From an uncultured Pelagibacteraceae bacterium (GTDB taxonomy: Bacteria; Pseudomonadota; Alphaproteobacteria; Pelagibacterales; Pelagibacteraceae): DNA of 64,000 nt. Both the position numbers and the translations under genes were made by a program. Location: positions 186,001 to 250,000 of the forward strand of contig CACJKF010000001.1 in the NCBI GenBank assembly GCA_902593905.1, read 5' to 3'. The notes below the pieces were generated by a model. That model had not been told where the DNA came from and searched no databases. It saw nothing but the letters and a program-made list of their open reading frames with translations. Below, piece after piece: positions 56,823 through 64,000 of the stretch; position 1 is the first letter of the stretch; each line of letters starts with the position of its first letter.

Positions 56823-56824
56823 CT

Positions 56825-56980
56825 TTATTTGTCTATATCATTTTTTTCATTTTTTCGTATTAGAAATCCTGAACCTATCCCCACTGCAATGGCTGATATA
56901 ATCCAAGAGTACTCTTGTTCGCTGAAAAGAACTAATAGGCCAAAACCTATAATGATTACACCTAAAAGCTTATTATCCAT
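56825..56980 (-). CDS. 51-residue two-helix membrane protein
   Basis: The ATG at 56980 opens MDNKLLGVIIIGFGLLVLFS, then EQEYSWIISAIAVGIGSGFL, ending in the polar IRKNEKNDIDK. Two hydrophobic helices fit a small integral membrane protein. The frame ends 2 bases before the quinone reductase start, which supports translation. Its first base also lies in the -35 of the divergent structured-RNA promoter. The function is unknown. Confidence 0.6.
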   Translation of the reverse strand: MDNKLLGVIIIGFGLLVLFSEQEYSWIISAIAVGIGSGFLIRKNEKNDIDK

Positions 56981-57007
56981 TGACAAATATAAACCTTATA
57001 TTAAAGT
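56980..57007 (+). promoter_or_regulatory. Promoter of the structured leader and 63-residue protein
   Basis: TTGACA (56980-56985) is a perfect -35. After 16 bases TAAAGT (57002-57007) can serve as -10. Transcription would begin around 57013-57014, directly before the first hairpin (57015). The -35 overlaps the start codon of the divergent 51-residue gene. Confidence 0.5.
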
Positions 57008-57014
57008 TTACTAA

Positions 57015-57079
57015 CCCATCTGTCATGGGAAAAAAGACTCGGCATTCGACATGCCGGACCTATAAAAGGTTGCAAAGTC
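57015..57079 (+). ncRNA. Structured 5' leader with a three-way-junction shape
   Basis: Four stems can be drawn. They are: hairpin CCCAT/ATGGG (57015-57029); closing stem GACT (57036-57039) with AGTC (57076-57079); inside it CGGCAT/ATGCCG (57040-57056); and ACCT/AGGT (57058-57070). A strong ribosome binding site (AAAGGAG) and the ATG at 57102 follow. GACTC could instead pair with the GAGTT that overlaps the ribosome binding site, so two exclusive folds exist. The sequence matches no riboswitch class that I know; the fold is drawn by eye. Confidence 0.5.
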
Positions 57080-57101
57080 GGTAGAAATGAAAGGAGTTGC
57101 T

Positions 57102-57293
57102 ATGAATAGATTTAGCAAACTGTATGGAAATTCTGCCGTTAAAAAAGCTGAGCAGAAACTCTCAATGCAGTTAAGTAAAAACCAAAGAGCCCCCGAGGCT
57201 AACGCTAATGGAACGGCTGGTTATATGGTTAAAAACGGAAAAAATTCCGGAAAAATTTTGAAGCATTTAAAAACTGATAAAAATCAGCTTTAA
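57102..57293 (+). CDS. 63-residue basic protein, unknown function
   Basis: The ATG at 57102 is preferred because AAAGGAG lies 6 bases before it; an earlier ATG at 57087 sits upstream of that site. The protein starts MNRFSKLYGNSAVKKAEQKL and has a glycine/asparagine-rich middle (ANANGTAGYMVKNGKNSGK) and a basic end. No cysteine, signal peptide or membrane segment is present, and I know no family. Its own promoter, structured leader, strong ribosome binding site and 3' hairpin suggest high, regulated expression. Confidence 0.7.
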   Translation: MNRFSKLYGNSAVKKAEQKLSMQLSKNQRAPEANANGTAGYMVKNGKNSGKILKHLKTDKNQL

Positions 57294-57304
57294 ACTTTTA
57301 TAGG

Positions 57305-57326
57305 GTGGGGACTTTAAAATCCCCAC
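57305..57326 (+). terminator. Hairpin after the 63-residue gene
   Basis: GTGGGGA (57305-57311) pairs with TCCCCAC (57320-57326) around an 8-base loop, 12 bases after the stop. It is GC-rich for this genome. The following bases TCAAGTCTTTAAT give only a weak T-run, so it may work as a terminator or as a 3' stabilising hairpin. Confidence 0.6.
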
Positions 57327-57348
57327 TCAAGTCTTTAATATCCCCTCA

Positions 57349-58440
57349 ATGGAAAAACAAAATTTTTATGATCTTAATTTTGATCAATTAAAAGCTTTTT
57401 TAATTGAAAAAGGAGAAGTTGAGCCAAAAAAAGCAAAGATGAGATCTCAACAACTTTTTAATGCAGTTTATAAAAAAAATATTAAAAGTTTTGATGAGCT
57501 TACAACATTTGGAGCTGAACTTAGAGGTAAGATCAAAGATTTGATTAGTTTAGAAAAACCAAAAATTATAGATGTTCAAAAATCTAAGGACGGGACTATA
57601 AAATTTCTTTTAGAGCTTAAAGATAAACGCAATGTTGAGACAGTCCTTATTCCGGATAAATCTCAAAGCAGATATACAATTTGTTTATCTGTATCAGTGG
57701 GTTGTTATCTTTCTTGCGAATTTTGTGCAACAGCTCAAATTTCAAAAAAATTAGTAAGGAATTTATCAGCAGGAGAAATAATTTCGCAAATAATTTTAAG
57801 TAAAGATTATATTAATGATTGGTCAACACAGAAAAAAATAACTAATCAAGTTTTGATGGGTGAAGGCTCGCCTTTTTTAAATTTAGATAATGTAAAAGTT
57901 GCTATAGACAATTCAAAAAATAAAGATGGCTTGGAGTACGGAAGAACTAGAATTACAGTAAGTACAGTAGGAGTAGGAACTAAAAAAGATAATTTAGATG
58001 CAATAGAGTGGGCTGCAAATAAGTTAGATGTCTATCTTGCATGGAGTTTACATAGTTCTATACCAAAACACAGAACAGAATTAATGCCAATAAATGACAA
58101 ATATTCAATTAATTCATTATTACCAAAACTTAAAAAATATTATGAAAAAACAAAATTACCCATTTTTATTGAGTGGATATGTTTAGATGAGAATTTAACA
58201 GATGAACACGCTAAAGAACTAATAAAGATTATGAAAAAAGTTCCTTCAAAATTAAATTTGATTGAATTTAATCCTCTTTCAAATAAAGATTTTAAACCAG
58301 CGACTCAAGAAAATATAGATAAGTTTTCTAAAACTATTCAAGAAGCTGGTTTTCTCTCATTGTTTAGAAGAAGCAGAGGTAGAGACATAAATGCATCTTG
58401 TGGATCTCTAGCTAATAGTAAAGCTATGCTTAATGAATAA
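57349..58440 (+). CDS. rlmN: 23S rRNA A2503 / tRNA A37 C2-methyltransferase RlmN
   Basis: A 363-residue radical-SAM enzyme that methylates A2503 in the ribosome exit tunnel and A37 of some tRNAs. The iron-sulfur motif is CYLSCEFCATA, and GEGSPFLNLDNV is the GEP-like SAM loop (usual form MGMGEP). The second catalytic cysteine is in NASCGSLA near the C-terminus. Its last 8 bases overlap the next gene, so the two are coupled. Confidence 0.95.
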   Translation: MEKQNFYDLNFDQLKAFLIEKGEVEPKKAKMRSQQLFNAVYKKNIKSFDELTTFGAELRGKIKDLISLEKPKIIDVQKSKDGTIKFLLELKDKRNVETVLIPDKSQSRYTICLSVSVGCYLSCEFCATAQISKKLVRNLSAGEIISQIILSKDYINDWSTQKKITNQVLMGEGSPFLNLDNVKVAIDNSKNKDGLEYGRTRITVSTVGVGTKKDNLDAIEWAANKLDVYLAWSLHSSIPKHRTELMPINDKYSINSLLPKLKKYYEKTKLPIFIEWICLDENLTDEHAKELIKIMKKVPSKLNLIEFNPLSNKDFKPATQENIDKFSKTIQEAGFLSLFRRSRGRDINASCGSLANSKAMLNE

Positions 58441-59383
58441 TTTACATATTTTTTTAGGCGCCACAGTTGCTGATGCAGCAACTAGACCTTTGCATTGGGT
58501 CTATGATCCAAAAAAGTTGAAAAAATATATTAAGGGAAAAAAAGAAATAGCTTTTTTAAAAAAAAACAGAAGTCCTTTTTATAATATTAAAACAGGAAAT
58601 GTCTCGGGATATAATGACGTTGGACAAGTAATGTTTAAGACTTTATTTTCTTCAAAGAAAAAGTCAGATATTCTTAAAAATTTTAAAAAAAATATAATTA
58701 AAAACTTTGGTCCAGGTTCGAATTATTGGAAAAACTTGAAGCTTAGAAAAAAATATAAAAAAGTGAAATGGAAAAAACCTATGAATGGTCCATGGATCCA
58801 TCAAAATATCTTGGAGACAATTCAAAATATCAAATCTAAAAAAAATATTACTGGTGGGACGAAAGTAAACGAGTCCGATGGATATTGTGCTGCTCTCCCA
58901 TATTTTCTTTATAATAAGAAAGAAAAAGAACTTAAAAAGATTATTAAATCTGTTGCAAATTCAAAAATTAATGAAAAATATGCTATTTCTAAATTTAAGA
59001 TTATAGATCTAGCTAATAAAGGAGATAGAAATCCTGTTCAATCATTTGTTAAAAAATACAAAAAGAATAAATATTTTAAAAATGTAATTAACAATATTAA
59101 AAAAGTTTTAAGACTTAAAAATCAAAATCATGAAAAAACAGTAAGAAAATTTGGGAAAGCTTGTAGTTATCCTGGCACATTTATGGGATCAATTCATGCA
59201 ATTATAACATCTAATAGCTACAAATCTGCGATCATAAAAACAATAAAAGCTGGTGGTTGTAACTGTTCAAGAGCTAATTTTGTTGGGGCGTATTTTGCAG
59301 CACTAAAACCAGAAAGCATTCCAAGCCGCTGGGTAAAAAGAACTTTGCCAGCAAAAAATATTTTGAAATATATTAATTCTTAA
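58433..59383 (+). CDS. ADP-ribosylglycohydrolase-family protein, crystallin-J1-like
   Basis: A 316-residue protein with the family N-terminus GATVADAATRPLHWVYDP and a C-terminal AGGCNCSRANFVGAYFAAL. The usual metal-binding GGDxD near the C-terminus reads GGCNC, so one or both magnesium aspartates are gone. Crystallin J1-type members have a similar NCSRA stretch. Hydrolase activity is therefore doubtful. It overlaps rlmN by 8 bases, which might link it to RNA modification or only to cotranscription. Confidence 0.75.
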   Translation: MNNLHIFLGATVADAATRPLHWVYDPKKLKKYIKGKKEIAFLKKNRSPFYNIKTGNVSGYNDVGQVMFKTLFSSKKKSDILKNFKKNIIKNFGPGSNYWKNLKLRKKYKKVKWKKPMNGPWIHQNILETIQNIKSKKNITGGTKVNESDGYCAALPYFLYNKKEKELKKIIKSVANSKINEKYAISKFKIIDLANKGDRNPVQSFVKKYKKNKYFKNVINNIKKVLRLKNQNHEKTVRKFGKACSYPGTFMGSIHAIITSNSYKSAIIKTIKAGGCNCSRANFVGAYFAALKPESIPSRWVKRTLPAKNILKYINS

Positions 59384-59399
59384 TGTGGTATATTAATTT

Positions 59400-60428
59400 A
59401 TGGATTCGCTAATCATAGTTTTAGTAGTATTATTAGTCATTATTAATCTTGGAGTTATTTTCTTTTTAGTAAAAAATAAGCCTGAAAAACAAATAAATCC
59501 AGAACAGGCTTTTAAAGATGAATTTAACTCATTTAAAGAAACTTTCGGCCAATCCTTTGGTTCTATGAGTAAAGAAATTGCTAAAGATATGACAGGAGCT
59601 TTAACTAAAGTTGATGAAAAAGTTTCAGTTTTTAACCAGCAAGTAAGTGAACTTAATAAAAGCCAAGATAATTTTAGTAGAATTTTAAGTGGTGTTAAAA
59701 CATATGGAACACTTGCAGAATTTGGATTAGGCGCTCTTCTTAAAGATTTATTACCAGCATCTCAATTTATTGCTAATGCAAAAATGAAAGATGATACGTC
59801 CGAGACAGTTGAATTTGCTATTAAGCTTCAAGATGTTTTATTACCTATCGACAGTCATTGGCCAGTTGAGAAATATAAAGCAATTGATGATGCGTACAAT
59901 GATAATAATAAAGAGGCACAAGCTGAGGCAAGAAAAGATTTAGCTGCTGCATTTAGGTTAAAAGCTAAAACAGTAAATTCAAAATATATAGCTCCACCTA
60001 AAAGCACAGATTTTGCTATAGTTTACGTTCCAACTGAAGGATTGTTCTCAGAACTTTCAAGTTATAGAGACCCAAAGACAAAAGAATTATTATTACAAGA
60101 ACTTAGAACAAAATATAAAGTAACAGTTTCTGGCCCTAATACTTTATCAGCTTTGTTGCAATCTTATCATTTAGGATTTCAAACATTAAAAGTTCAACAA
60201 CATGCAACTCAAATTTATAGTGACTTAAGAAACATAAGCTCTAGGTTTGAAAAACATTTTGATGGAATTAAAGACCTAAGAAAGAAATTAGAGCAAGCCA
60301 TGACTGCAACCGATGGTTTTGGAAGGGACGCAAGATCCATAATGAATACACTTGGGAATATAAAAGATCCAGAGCAAGTAACAGACTCCTTGAAAGAAAA
60401 TCCAGAAAAGATAAAAGTTCTTAAGTAA
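59400..60428 (+). CDS. rmuC: DNA recombination protein RmuC
   Basis: A 342-residue protein with an N-terminal membrane helix (about 3-24), a coiled-coil stretch, and the RmuC nuclease-like domain with LAEFGLGALLKDLLP, VLLPIDSHWPVEKY, TDFAIVYVPTEGLF and GPNTLSALLQS. RmuC limits DNA inversions at inverted repeats. It is followed after 9 bases by sbcB; both act on recombination intermediates. Confidence 0.93.
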   Translation: MDSLIIVLVVLLVIINLGVIFFLVKNKPEKQINPEQAFKDEFNSFKETFGQSFGSMSKEIAKDMTGALTKVDEKVSVFNQQVSELNKSQDNFSRILSGVKTYGTLAEFGLGALLKDLLPASQFIANAKMKDDTSETVEFAIKLQDVLLPIDSHWPVEKYKAIDDAYNDNNKEAQAEARKDLAAAFRLKAKTVNSKYIAPPKSTDFAIVYVPTEGLFSELSSYRDPKTKELLLQELRTKYKVTVSGPNTLSALLQSYHLGFQTLKVQQHATQIYSDLRNISSRFEKHFDGIKDLRKKLEQAMTATDGFGRDARSIMNTLGNIKDPEQVTDSLKENPEKIKVLK

Positions 60429-60437
60429 ACATAAATT

Positions 60438-61859
60438 ATGTCTAACTTTGTCTTTTACGATTTTGAGACCAGTTCATCTAATAAATATTGGGGCCAAATA
60501 ATTCAAATTGGAGCTATATTAACTAATGATAATTTAGATGAACTAGATCGTTTCGATGCTAGGTGTAGATTAAGTCCTGGAATAATTCCGGAAGCCATGG
60601 CGCTGATCGTGAACAAGACCTCACCCTCAATGCTAAAAAAATCCAACCTTTCTCATTATGAAATGATTAGGCAGTTTGTTGAAACACTTAAAAGATGGGG
60701 AAAAGCTACTTATATTGGGTTCAATAGTATTGAGTTTGATGAGGAATTCTTAAGGTGCACTTTATTTCAAACATTAGAATATCCTTACATTACTAGCACA
60801 AACGGAAACACTAGAGGAGACATCTTAAGCTTGGCAAGAGCCGCTAACTTATATTACCCAAATACACTTAAAAATTCAGTAAACGAAAAAGGGAACGATG
60901 TTTACAAATTAGATCAAATGGCACCTTTAAACGGAATTGAACATGGAGATGCACATAGCGCAATTGGTGATGTGATAGCAACTATTGGAATAGCGAAATT
61001 AATTTCTAAAAAAGCCCCAAATGTTTGGAAAGCAAGCATGTTAACTATGGATAAAAATCAGTCTTTAGAATTAATAAAAAAAGAATTACTTTTTTGTACG
61101 AATGAATATTTTTATGGAAGAAGTAGACCATATGTTCAAACGTTTATTTGTCAGCATCCTCAATATCAATGGCCATTATGTTTTGATTTAAGACATGATC
61201 CTTCTCCATATTTGGACATGCCAATTAAAGAATTAACTGCAGCAATGAAAAAACAACCAAAATTTATTAGAACTGTCAGACACAATAAACATCCAGTTAT
61301 CATGAATCCATCCTATGGAAATCAATTTGATGAGTATAAATTTATTGGTATAAAAAAATTAGAGCAAAGAGCTAAAATGATAAAAAACAACGAAGCTTTT
61401 GCGGATAAGGTTTCCTCAGTAAAACGATCTGAAATAGATGAAAAAGAACAAACAAAGTCACAAGAAGATTTATATAATGAAGAAAGTATTTACGCTAAAT
61501 TTACCTCAACAGAAGATAATAAAATAATGCCAGAGTTTCATAGTGTTGACTGGAGTAAAAAACTTCAAGTTATTTCTAAATTTAAAGATGAGAGATTACA
61601 GTACTTTGGAAAAAAACTTCTTTACATGGAAAAACCTGAGATTTTAACTAAATCTGACTTTAATTTGATTCATAAAGATATATCAAAAAAACTATTAAGC
61701 ACTAATAATGAAAACTGGAATACAATTCCGAGAACTTATTCAGAGATAGACACTTTAAGAGCAAAATTTGAAAAAGAACACCAACCGGAAAAACTAAAAA
61801 TATTAGATGATATTAACGCATACGTTGAAGATTTAGAAAAATATTATTCATCTGCATAG
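60438..61859 (+). CDS. sbcB: Exodeoxyribonuclease I
   Basis: A 473-residue single-strand-specific 3'-5' exonuclease, close in length to the 475-residue Escherichia coli enzyme. The DEDDh nuclease site has FYDFETSSSNKYWGQIIQIG, GFNSIEFDEEFLR and HGDAHSAIGDV. The C-terminal SH3-like and helical parts follow. ExoI trims 3' single strands in repair and mismatch correction. It lies between rmuC and thioredoxin. Confidence 0.93.
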   Translation: MSNFVFYDFETSSSNKYWGQIIQIGAILTNDNLDELDRFDARCRLSPGIIPEAMALIVNKTSPSMLKKSNLSHYEMIRQFVETLKRWGKATYIGFNSIEFDEEFLRCTLFQTLEYPYITSTNGNTRGDILSLARAANLYYPNTLKNSVNEKGNDVYKLDQMAPLNGIEHGDAHSAIGDVIATIGIAKLISKKAPNVWKASMLTMDKNQSLELIKKELLFCTNEYFYGRSRPYVQTFICQHPQYQWPLCFDLRHDPSPYLDMPIKELTAAMKKQPKFIRTVRHNKHPVIMNPSYGNQFDEYKFIGIKKLEQRAKMIKNNEAFADKVSSVKRSEIDEKEQTKSQEDLYNEESIYAKFTSTEDNKIMPEFHSVDWSKKLQVISKFKDERLQYFGKKLLYMEKPEILTKSDFNLIHKDISKKLLSTNNENWNTIPRTYSEIDTLRAKFEKEHQPEKLKILDDINAYVEDLEKYYSSA

Positions 61860-61893
61860 TTGACAAAAAATGAAAAATACTTAATTAAAGGTT

Positions 61894-62211
61894 ATGGCAT
61901 TCAAAGATTCTACGGACGAAAAATTTAGTGAACAAATAGGTGGAAGTAAACTTTCACTAATTCAATTTTCTGCATCATGGTGTGGACCATGCCAGCAGCT
62001 TAAACCAATAGTAGAGAAAATTTCAAATGACATGTCAGATAAGATTGATTGTTATTATCATGATATTGAAAGTCAACCTAATGAGCCAACTAAGTATTCA
62101 GTTAGAGGTGTGCCAACAATTCTTTTATTTAAAGAGGGGAAACTTTTAGGAACTAAAGTTGGTGCTTCAAGTGAAAAAGATATGCTTGAATTTATTAAAC
62201 CTCACATTTAA
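61894..62211 (+). CDS. Thioredoxin
   Basis: A 105-residue thioredoxin-fold protein. The redox site is SWCGPCQQLKP, and the cis-proline loop is VRGVPTILLF. It has no signal peptide, so it works in the cytoplasm, and could reduce MsrA or other targets. The sequence is diverged from TrxA in the N-terminal third. Its end overlaps the convergent folC by 4 bases. Confidence 0.92.
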   Translation: MAFKDSTDEKFSEQIGGSKLSLIQFSASWCGPCQQLKPIVEKISNDMSDKIDCYYHDIESQPNEPTKYSVRGVPTILLFKEGKLLGTKVGASSEKDMLEFIKPHI

Positions 62212-63470
62212 TTTTTATTTAAAATATTTCCACAATTATAAAGACTACCAAAACAAACAATTAACTTTTTTTCTTTACTACTTATTTTTTTTAATGCTTG
62301 TGTGAAATTATTACTTTTTTCTACTTTGAATTTATTTTTGACTGCTGCTTTATAAAGTTCATTAGCTGAGACCGAGTTGAACTCATTTTCGATGGGCATT
62401 GTAACAACTTTTTTAAATATCCCTTTAAGCTGTTTTATAAATAAATCTGGATCTTTATTTTTAGTCATAGCCCAAATCCCATATTTAGGAATTTTTATTT
62501 TTTTTAAATATTCTGCTAGGTTTTGTGCGTCAGTAGTAGCATGTGCGCCATCAATCATAATGATTTCATTTTTGTAAAGCTTTTTTTTAATTTTACCCTC
62601 ATTAAGATATTGAAAACGACCCTCAAAAGAGAGCAAAGGCAAAGTCTTTTGAATAGTTCTCTTATTTATATTAAGGTCAAGAGCCACTTTTATAGCAAGG
62701 CAAACATTCTCAAACATTCCTTTAGAATAAACATTTTTAGTATTAAGTTTTATTTTAAATTTTCTATCTTGATAGTAGTAATAATTACCCTTTTTAATAA
62801 GTTTCCATGTGCTTGGGTATATAATTTTACTTTTGTTACTTTTTAAAAGTGTCTTAATTTTTCTTAAAACATATGGTGTCTGTTTACCTATATAAATATT
62901 TGTAAAATTACTAAGAAAACCGACATCTTCTCTAATAACCTCATCCAAAGTTTTTCGTTTTAAAAAATTTAAATGTTGTTTATTGATATTTGTGCAAATC
63001 TGAAGTCTTGGAAAATCATTTATATTATTAGAGTCCAGTCTCCAGAGAGCACCTGTTTCTTGTATATTATAATCAGCGTTTATTTTTGAGGCATTTATAA
63101 TGTAAACTAAAGTAAGACATTCAAAAACTGTTAAAGGGATATTTAATTTTTCTACCTGTTTTATAGTTTTTTTAATTTCTTTATGATTTAAATATTTATC
63201 ACCCATGTAAAATCTTTCCTTAATGTCTCTAATAGAAGGTGAAACATGAGTCGTAACCTTTTGATTATTAGCTTCAATAAATGATTTTAAAGAAAATAAA
63301 GTAGTAAATTTGCCAGATTCTCCAATGACTGAAATTACATTTTTAAGTTTTTTTTCTGGATGCCCTAACAATCCTAAGGCTAATTTTATTCTTTTTAAAC
63401 CAAAATTTACAGATTTACAAAATAGTTTATGATTAGCTAGCTGATTGTAAAGATTGATCGACTGTGACAT
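62208..63470 (-). CDS. folC: Folylpolyglutamate/dihydrofolate synthase, diverged
   Basis: A 420-residue Mur-ligase-fold enzyme that joins glutamate to folates. The order and spacing match FolC, but several motifs have drifted: the P-loop reads VIGESGKFTT (usual GTNGKGS), ETGALWRLDSNN replaces ETGLGGRLDATN, and REDVGFL replaces the usual EKAGI. The P-loop lysine is kept at position 54. The FEGRFQYL and IDGAHATTDA segments are recognisable. Its start overlaps accD by 38 bases, the normal accD-folC order of alphaproteobacteria. Confidence 0.82.
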   Translation of the reverse strand: MSQSINLYNQLANHKLFCKSVNFGLKRIKLALGLLGHPEKKLKNVISVIGESGKFTTLFSLKSFIEANNQKVTTHVSPSIRDIKERFYMGDKYLNHKEIKKTIKQVEKLNIPLTVFECLTLVYIINASKINADYNIQETGALWRLDSNNINDFPRLQICTNINKQHLNFLKRKTLDEVIREDVGFLSNFTNIYIGKQTPYVLRKIKTLLKSNKSKIIYPSTWKLIKKGNYYYYQDRKFKIKLNTKNVYSKGMFENVCLAIKVALDLNINKRTIQKTLPLLSFEGRFQYLNEGKIKKKLYKNEIIMIDGAHATTDAQNLAEYLKKIKIPKYGIWAMTKNKDPDLFIKQLKGIFKKVVTMPIENEFNSVSANELYKAAVKNKFKVEKSNNFTQALKKISSKEKKLIVCFGSLYNCGNILNKN

Positions 63471-64000
63471 TGGACTCTTGTTTAGCTTGAGCCTCAGCTT
63501 TTTTCAATAGAACATTTAACAATGTCCCAATAGTTGAATTTAAATATTGTCTTTCAACAATAAGATCTATTCCTCCATGATCTTTTACATATTCTGCAGT
63601 TTGAAAGTCATCAGGTAGAGTTTCCCTAACGGTATCTTGAATTACTCTTCGTCCAGCGAATCCTATTACACTTTTAGGCTCGCTAATCAATATATCTCCT
63701 AGCATGGCCCAAGAGGCTGTTACACCTCCAGTTGTTGGATTAGTTAATACCACAATAAAAGGAATATTTTTTTTCTTCAGTTCATTAACAGCCAAAGCAG
63801 TTCTTGACATCTGCATTAATGCAATAGAACTTTCATGCATACGTTGACCTCCAGAACAGCTAAAAAATATATAAGGCATTTTATTTTCAATTGCGTGCTG
63901 TGCTCCAGCTATAAACGCTTCACCAGAGGCTGCTCCAAATGAACCACCAATGAATCTAAAATCTTGCGCCCCTACAACTGCATTAATGTTTTGCACTTTT
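63433..64000 (-). CDS. accD: Acetyl-CoA carboxylase carboxyltransferase beta subunit, C-terminal part
   Basis: The 5' part lies beyond the right edge. The visible 189 residues hold the crotonase-fold carboxyltransferase, with FIGGSFGAASGEAF, CSGGQRMHESSIALMQM, TNPTTGGVTASWAMLGD and IGFAGRRVIQDT. The enzyme transfers carboxyl from biotin to acetyl-CoA, the first step of fatty acid synthesis. Its biotin need fits the BioY importer in the window. The N-terminal zinc ribbon is not visible. folC overlaps its end. Confidence 0.95.
   Translation of the reverse strand, partial: KVQNINAVVGAQDFRFIGGSFGAASGEAFIAGAQHAIENKMPYIFFSCSGGQRMHESSIALMQMSRTALAVNELKKKNIPFIVVLTNPTTGGVTASWAMLGDILISEPKSVIGFAGRRVIQDTVRETLPDDFQTAEYVKDHGGIDLIVERQYLNSTIGTLLNVLLKKAEAQAKQESNVTVDQSLQSAS

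Noticed and set aside
56787-57014. Plus-strand 75-codon open frame
   Set aside because: It runs antisense through the 51-residue membrane gene and into the structured-leader promoter; the translated sequence has no clear features.

Overview
The window reads as one contiguous stretch of a small, very AT-rich alphaproteobacterial chromosome. Gene order, very short intergenic gaps, frequent start/stop overlaps and gene content (Irr-type regulator, RegB/RegA, ChvI/ChvG, an ODC/deoxyhypusine-synthase-like polyamine operon, BioY) fit a streamlined marine lineage of the Pelagibacterales (SAR11) type. The taxonomic call is inference: there is no rRNA in the window, and I saw no tRNA, insertion sequence, phage region or CRISPR array. 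About 79 protein genes were called, almost all intact; fabB and accD are cut by the window edges.

Layout. 1-4.2 kb: fabB-fabA on the minus strand, divergent from an Irr-like Fur-family gene, katG, a 2-oxoglutarate oxygenase and a small membrane protein. 4.2-9.3 kb: a minus-strand run (SH3 protein, MoeB/ThiF-like, dut, coaBC, ubiB, ubiE). 9.3-16.7 kb: mutM, rpsT, dnaA, dnaN, gyrB and regB, with no recF between dnaN and gyrB. 16.7-20.5 kb: a minus-strand polyamine operon lies between regB and its partner regA. 20.5-28.4 kb: bioY, an ABC ATPase, polA, chvI-chvG and ahcY. 28.4-31.3 kb: tsaE, amgK and murU (cell-wall sugar recycling), then gpmA. 31.3-40.4 kb: small envelope proteins, an RND efflux pair, sulfurtransferase, msrA, a DMT permease, an alkylbase glycosylase and a phosphoribosyltransferase. 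40.4-50.8 kb: a purine permease with a structured leader, hsp20 under a heat-shock-type promoter, a prolyl oligopeptidase, a J-domain protein, a glycosyltransferase, a DapA-like and a Cfa-like enzyme, and a protein with an extreme lysine-rich tail. 50.8-64 kb: purE-purK, two oxygenase/hydrolase operons with overlooked microproteins, a structured RNA leader driving a 63-residue protein, rlmN, rmuC, sbcB, thioredoxin, folC and accD.

How the parts work together. The window holds a replication block (dnaA, dnaN, gyrB, polA), two regulatory two-component systems (redox RegB/RegA and envelope ChvI/ChvG), oxidative-stress repair (katG, msrA, mutM, thioredoxin), ubiquinone synthesis (ubiE, ubiB), purine synthesis and salvage, and polyamine synthesis. 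Most genes lack a clear Shine-Dalgarno sequence, so the few genes with a strong one (hsp20, the 63-residue protein, the 40-residue ORF, the purine permease) stand out.

The most unusual observations are: (1) a near-identical 20-base box before both the Irr-like gene and katG; (2) a promoter, three-way-junction-like leader, 63-residue protein and 3' hairpin at 56980-57326; (3) an isolated 40-residue ORF with its own terminator before purE; (4) a 403-residue protein with a histone-tail-like N-terminus; (5) an ODC/DHS-like/agmatinase-like operon with a terminator-like hairpin in its leader; (6) competing hairpins over the ribosome binding site of the purine permease; and (7) an RND pump whose adaptor lacks the usual alpha-hairpin.
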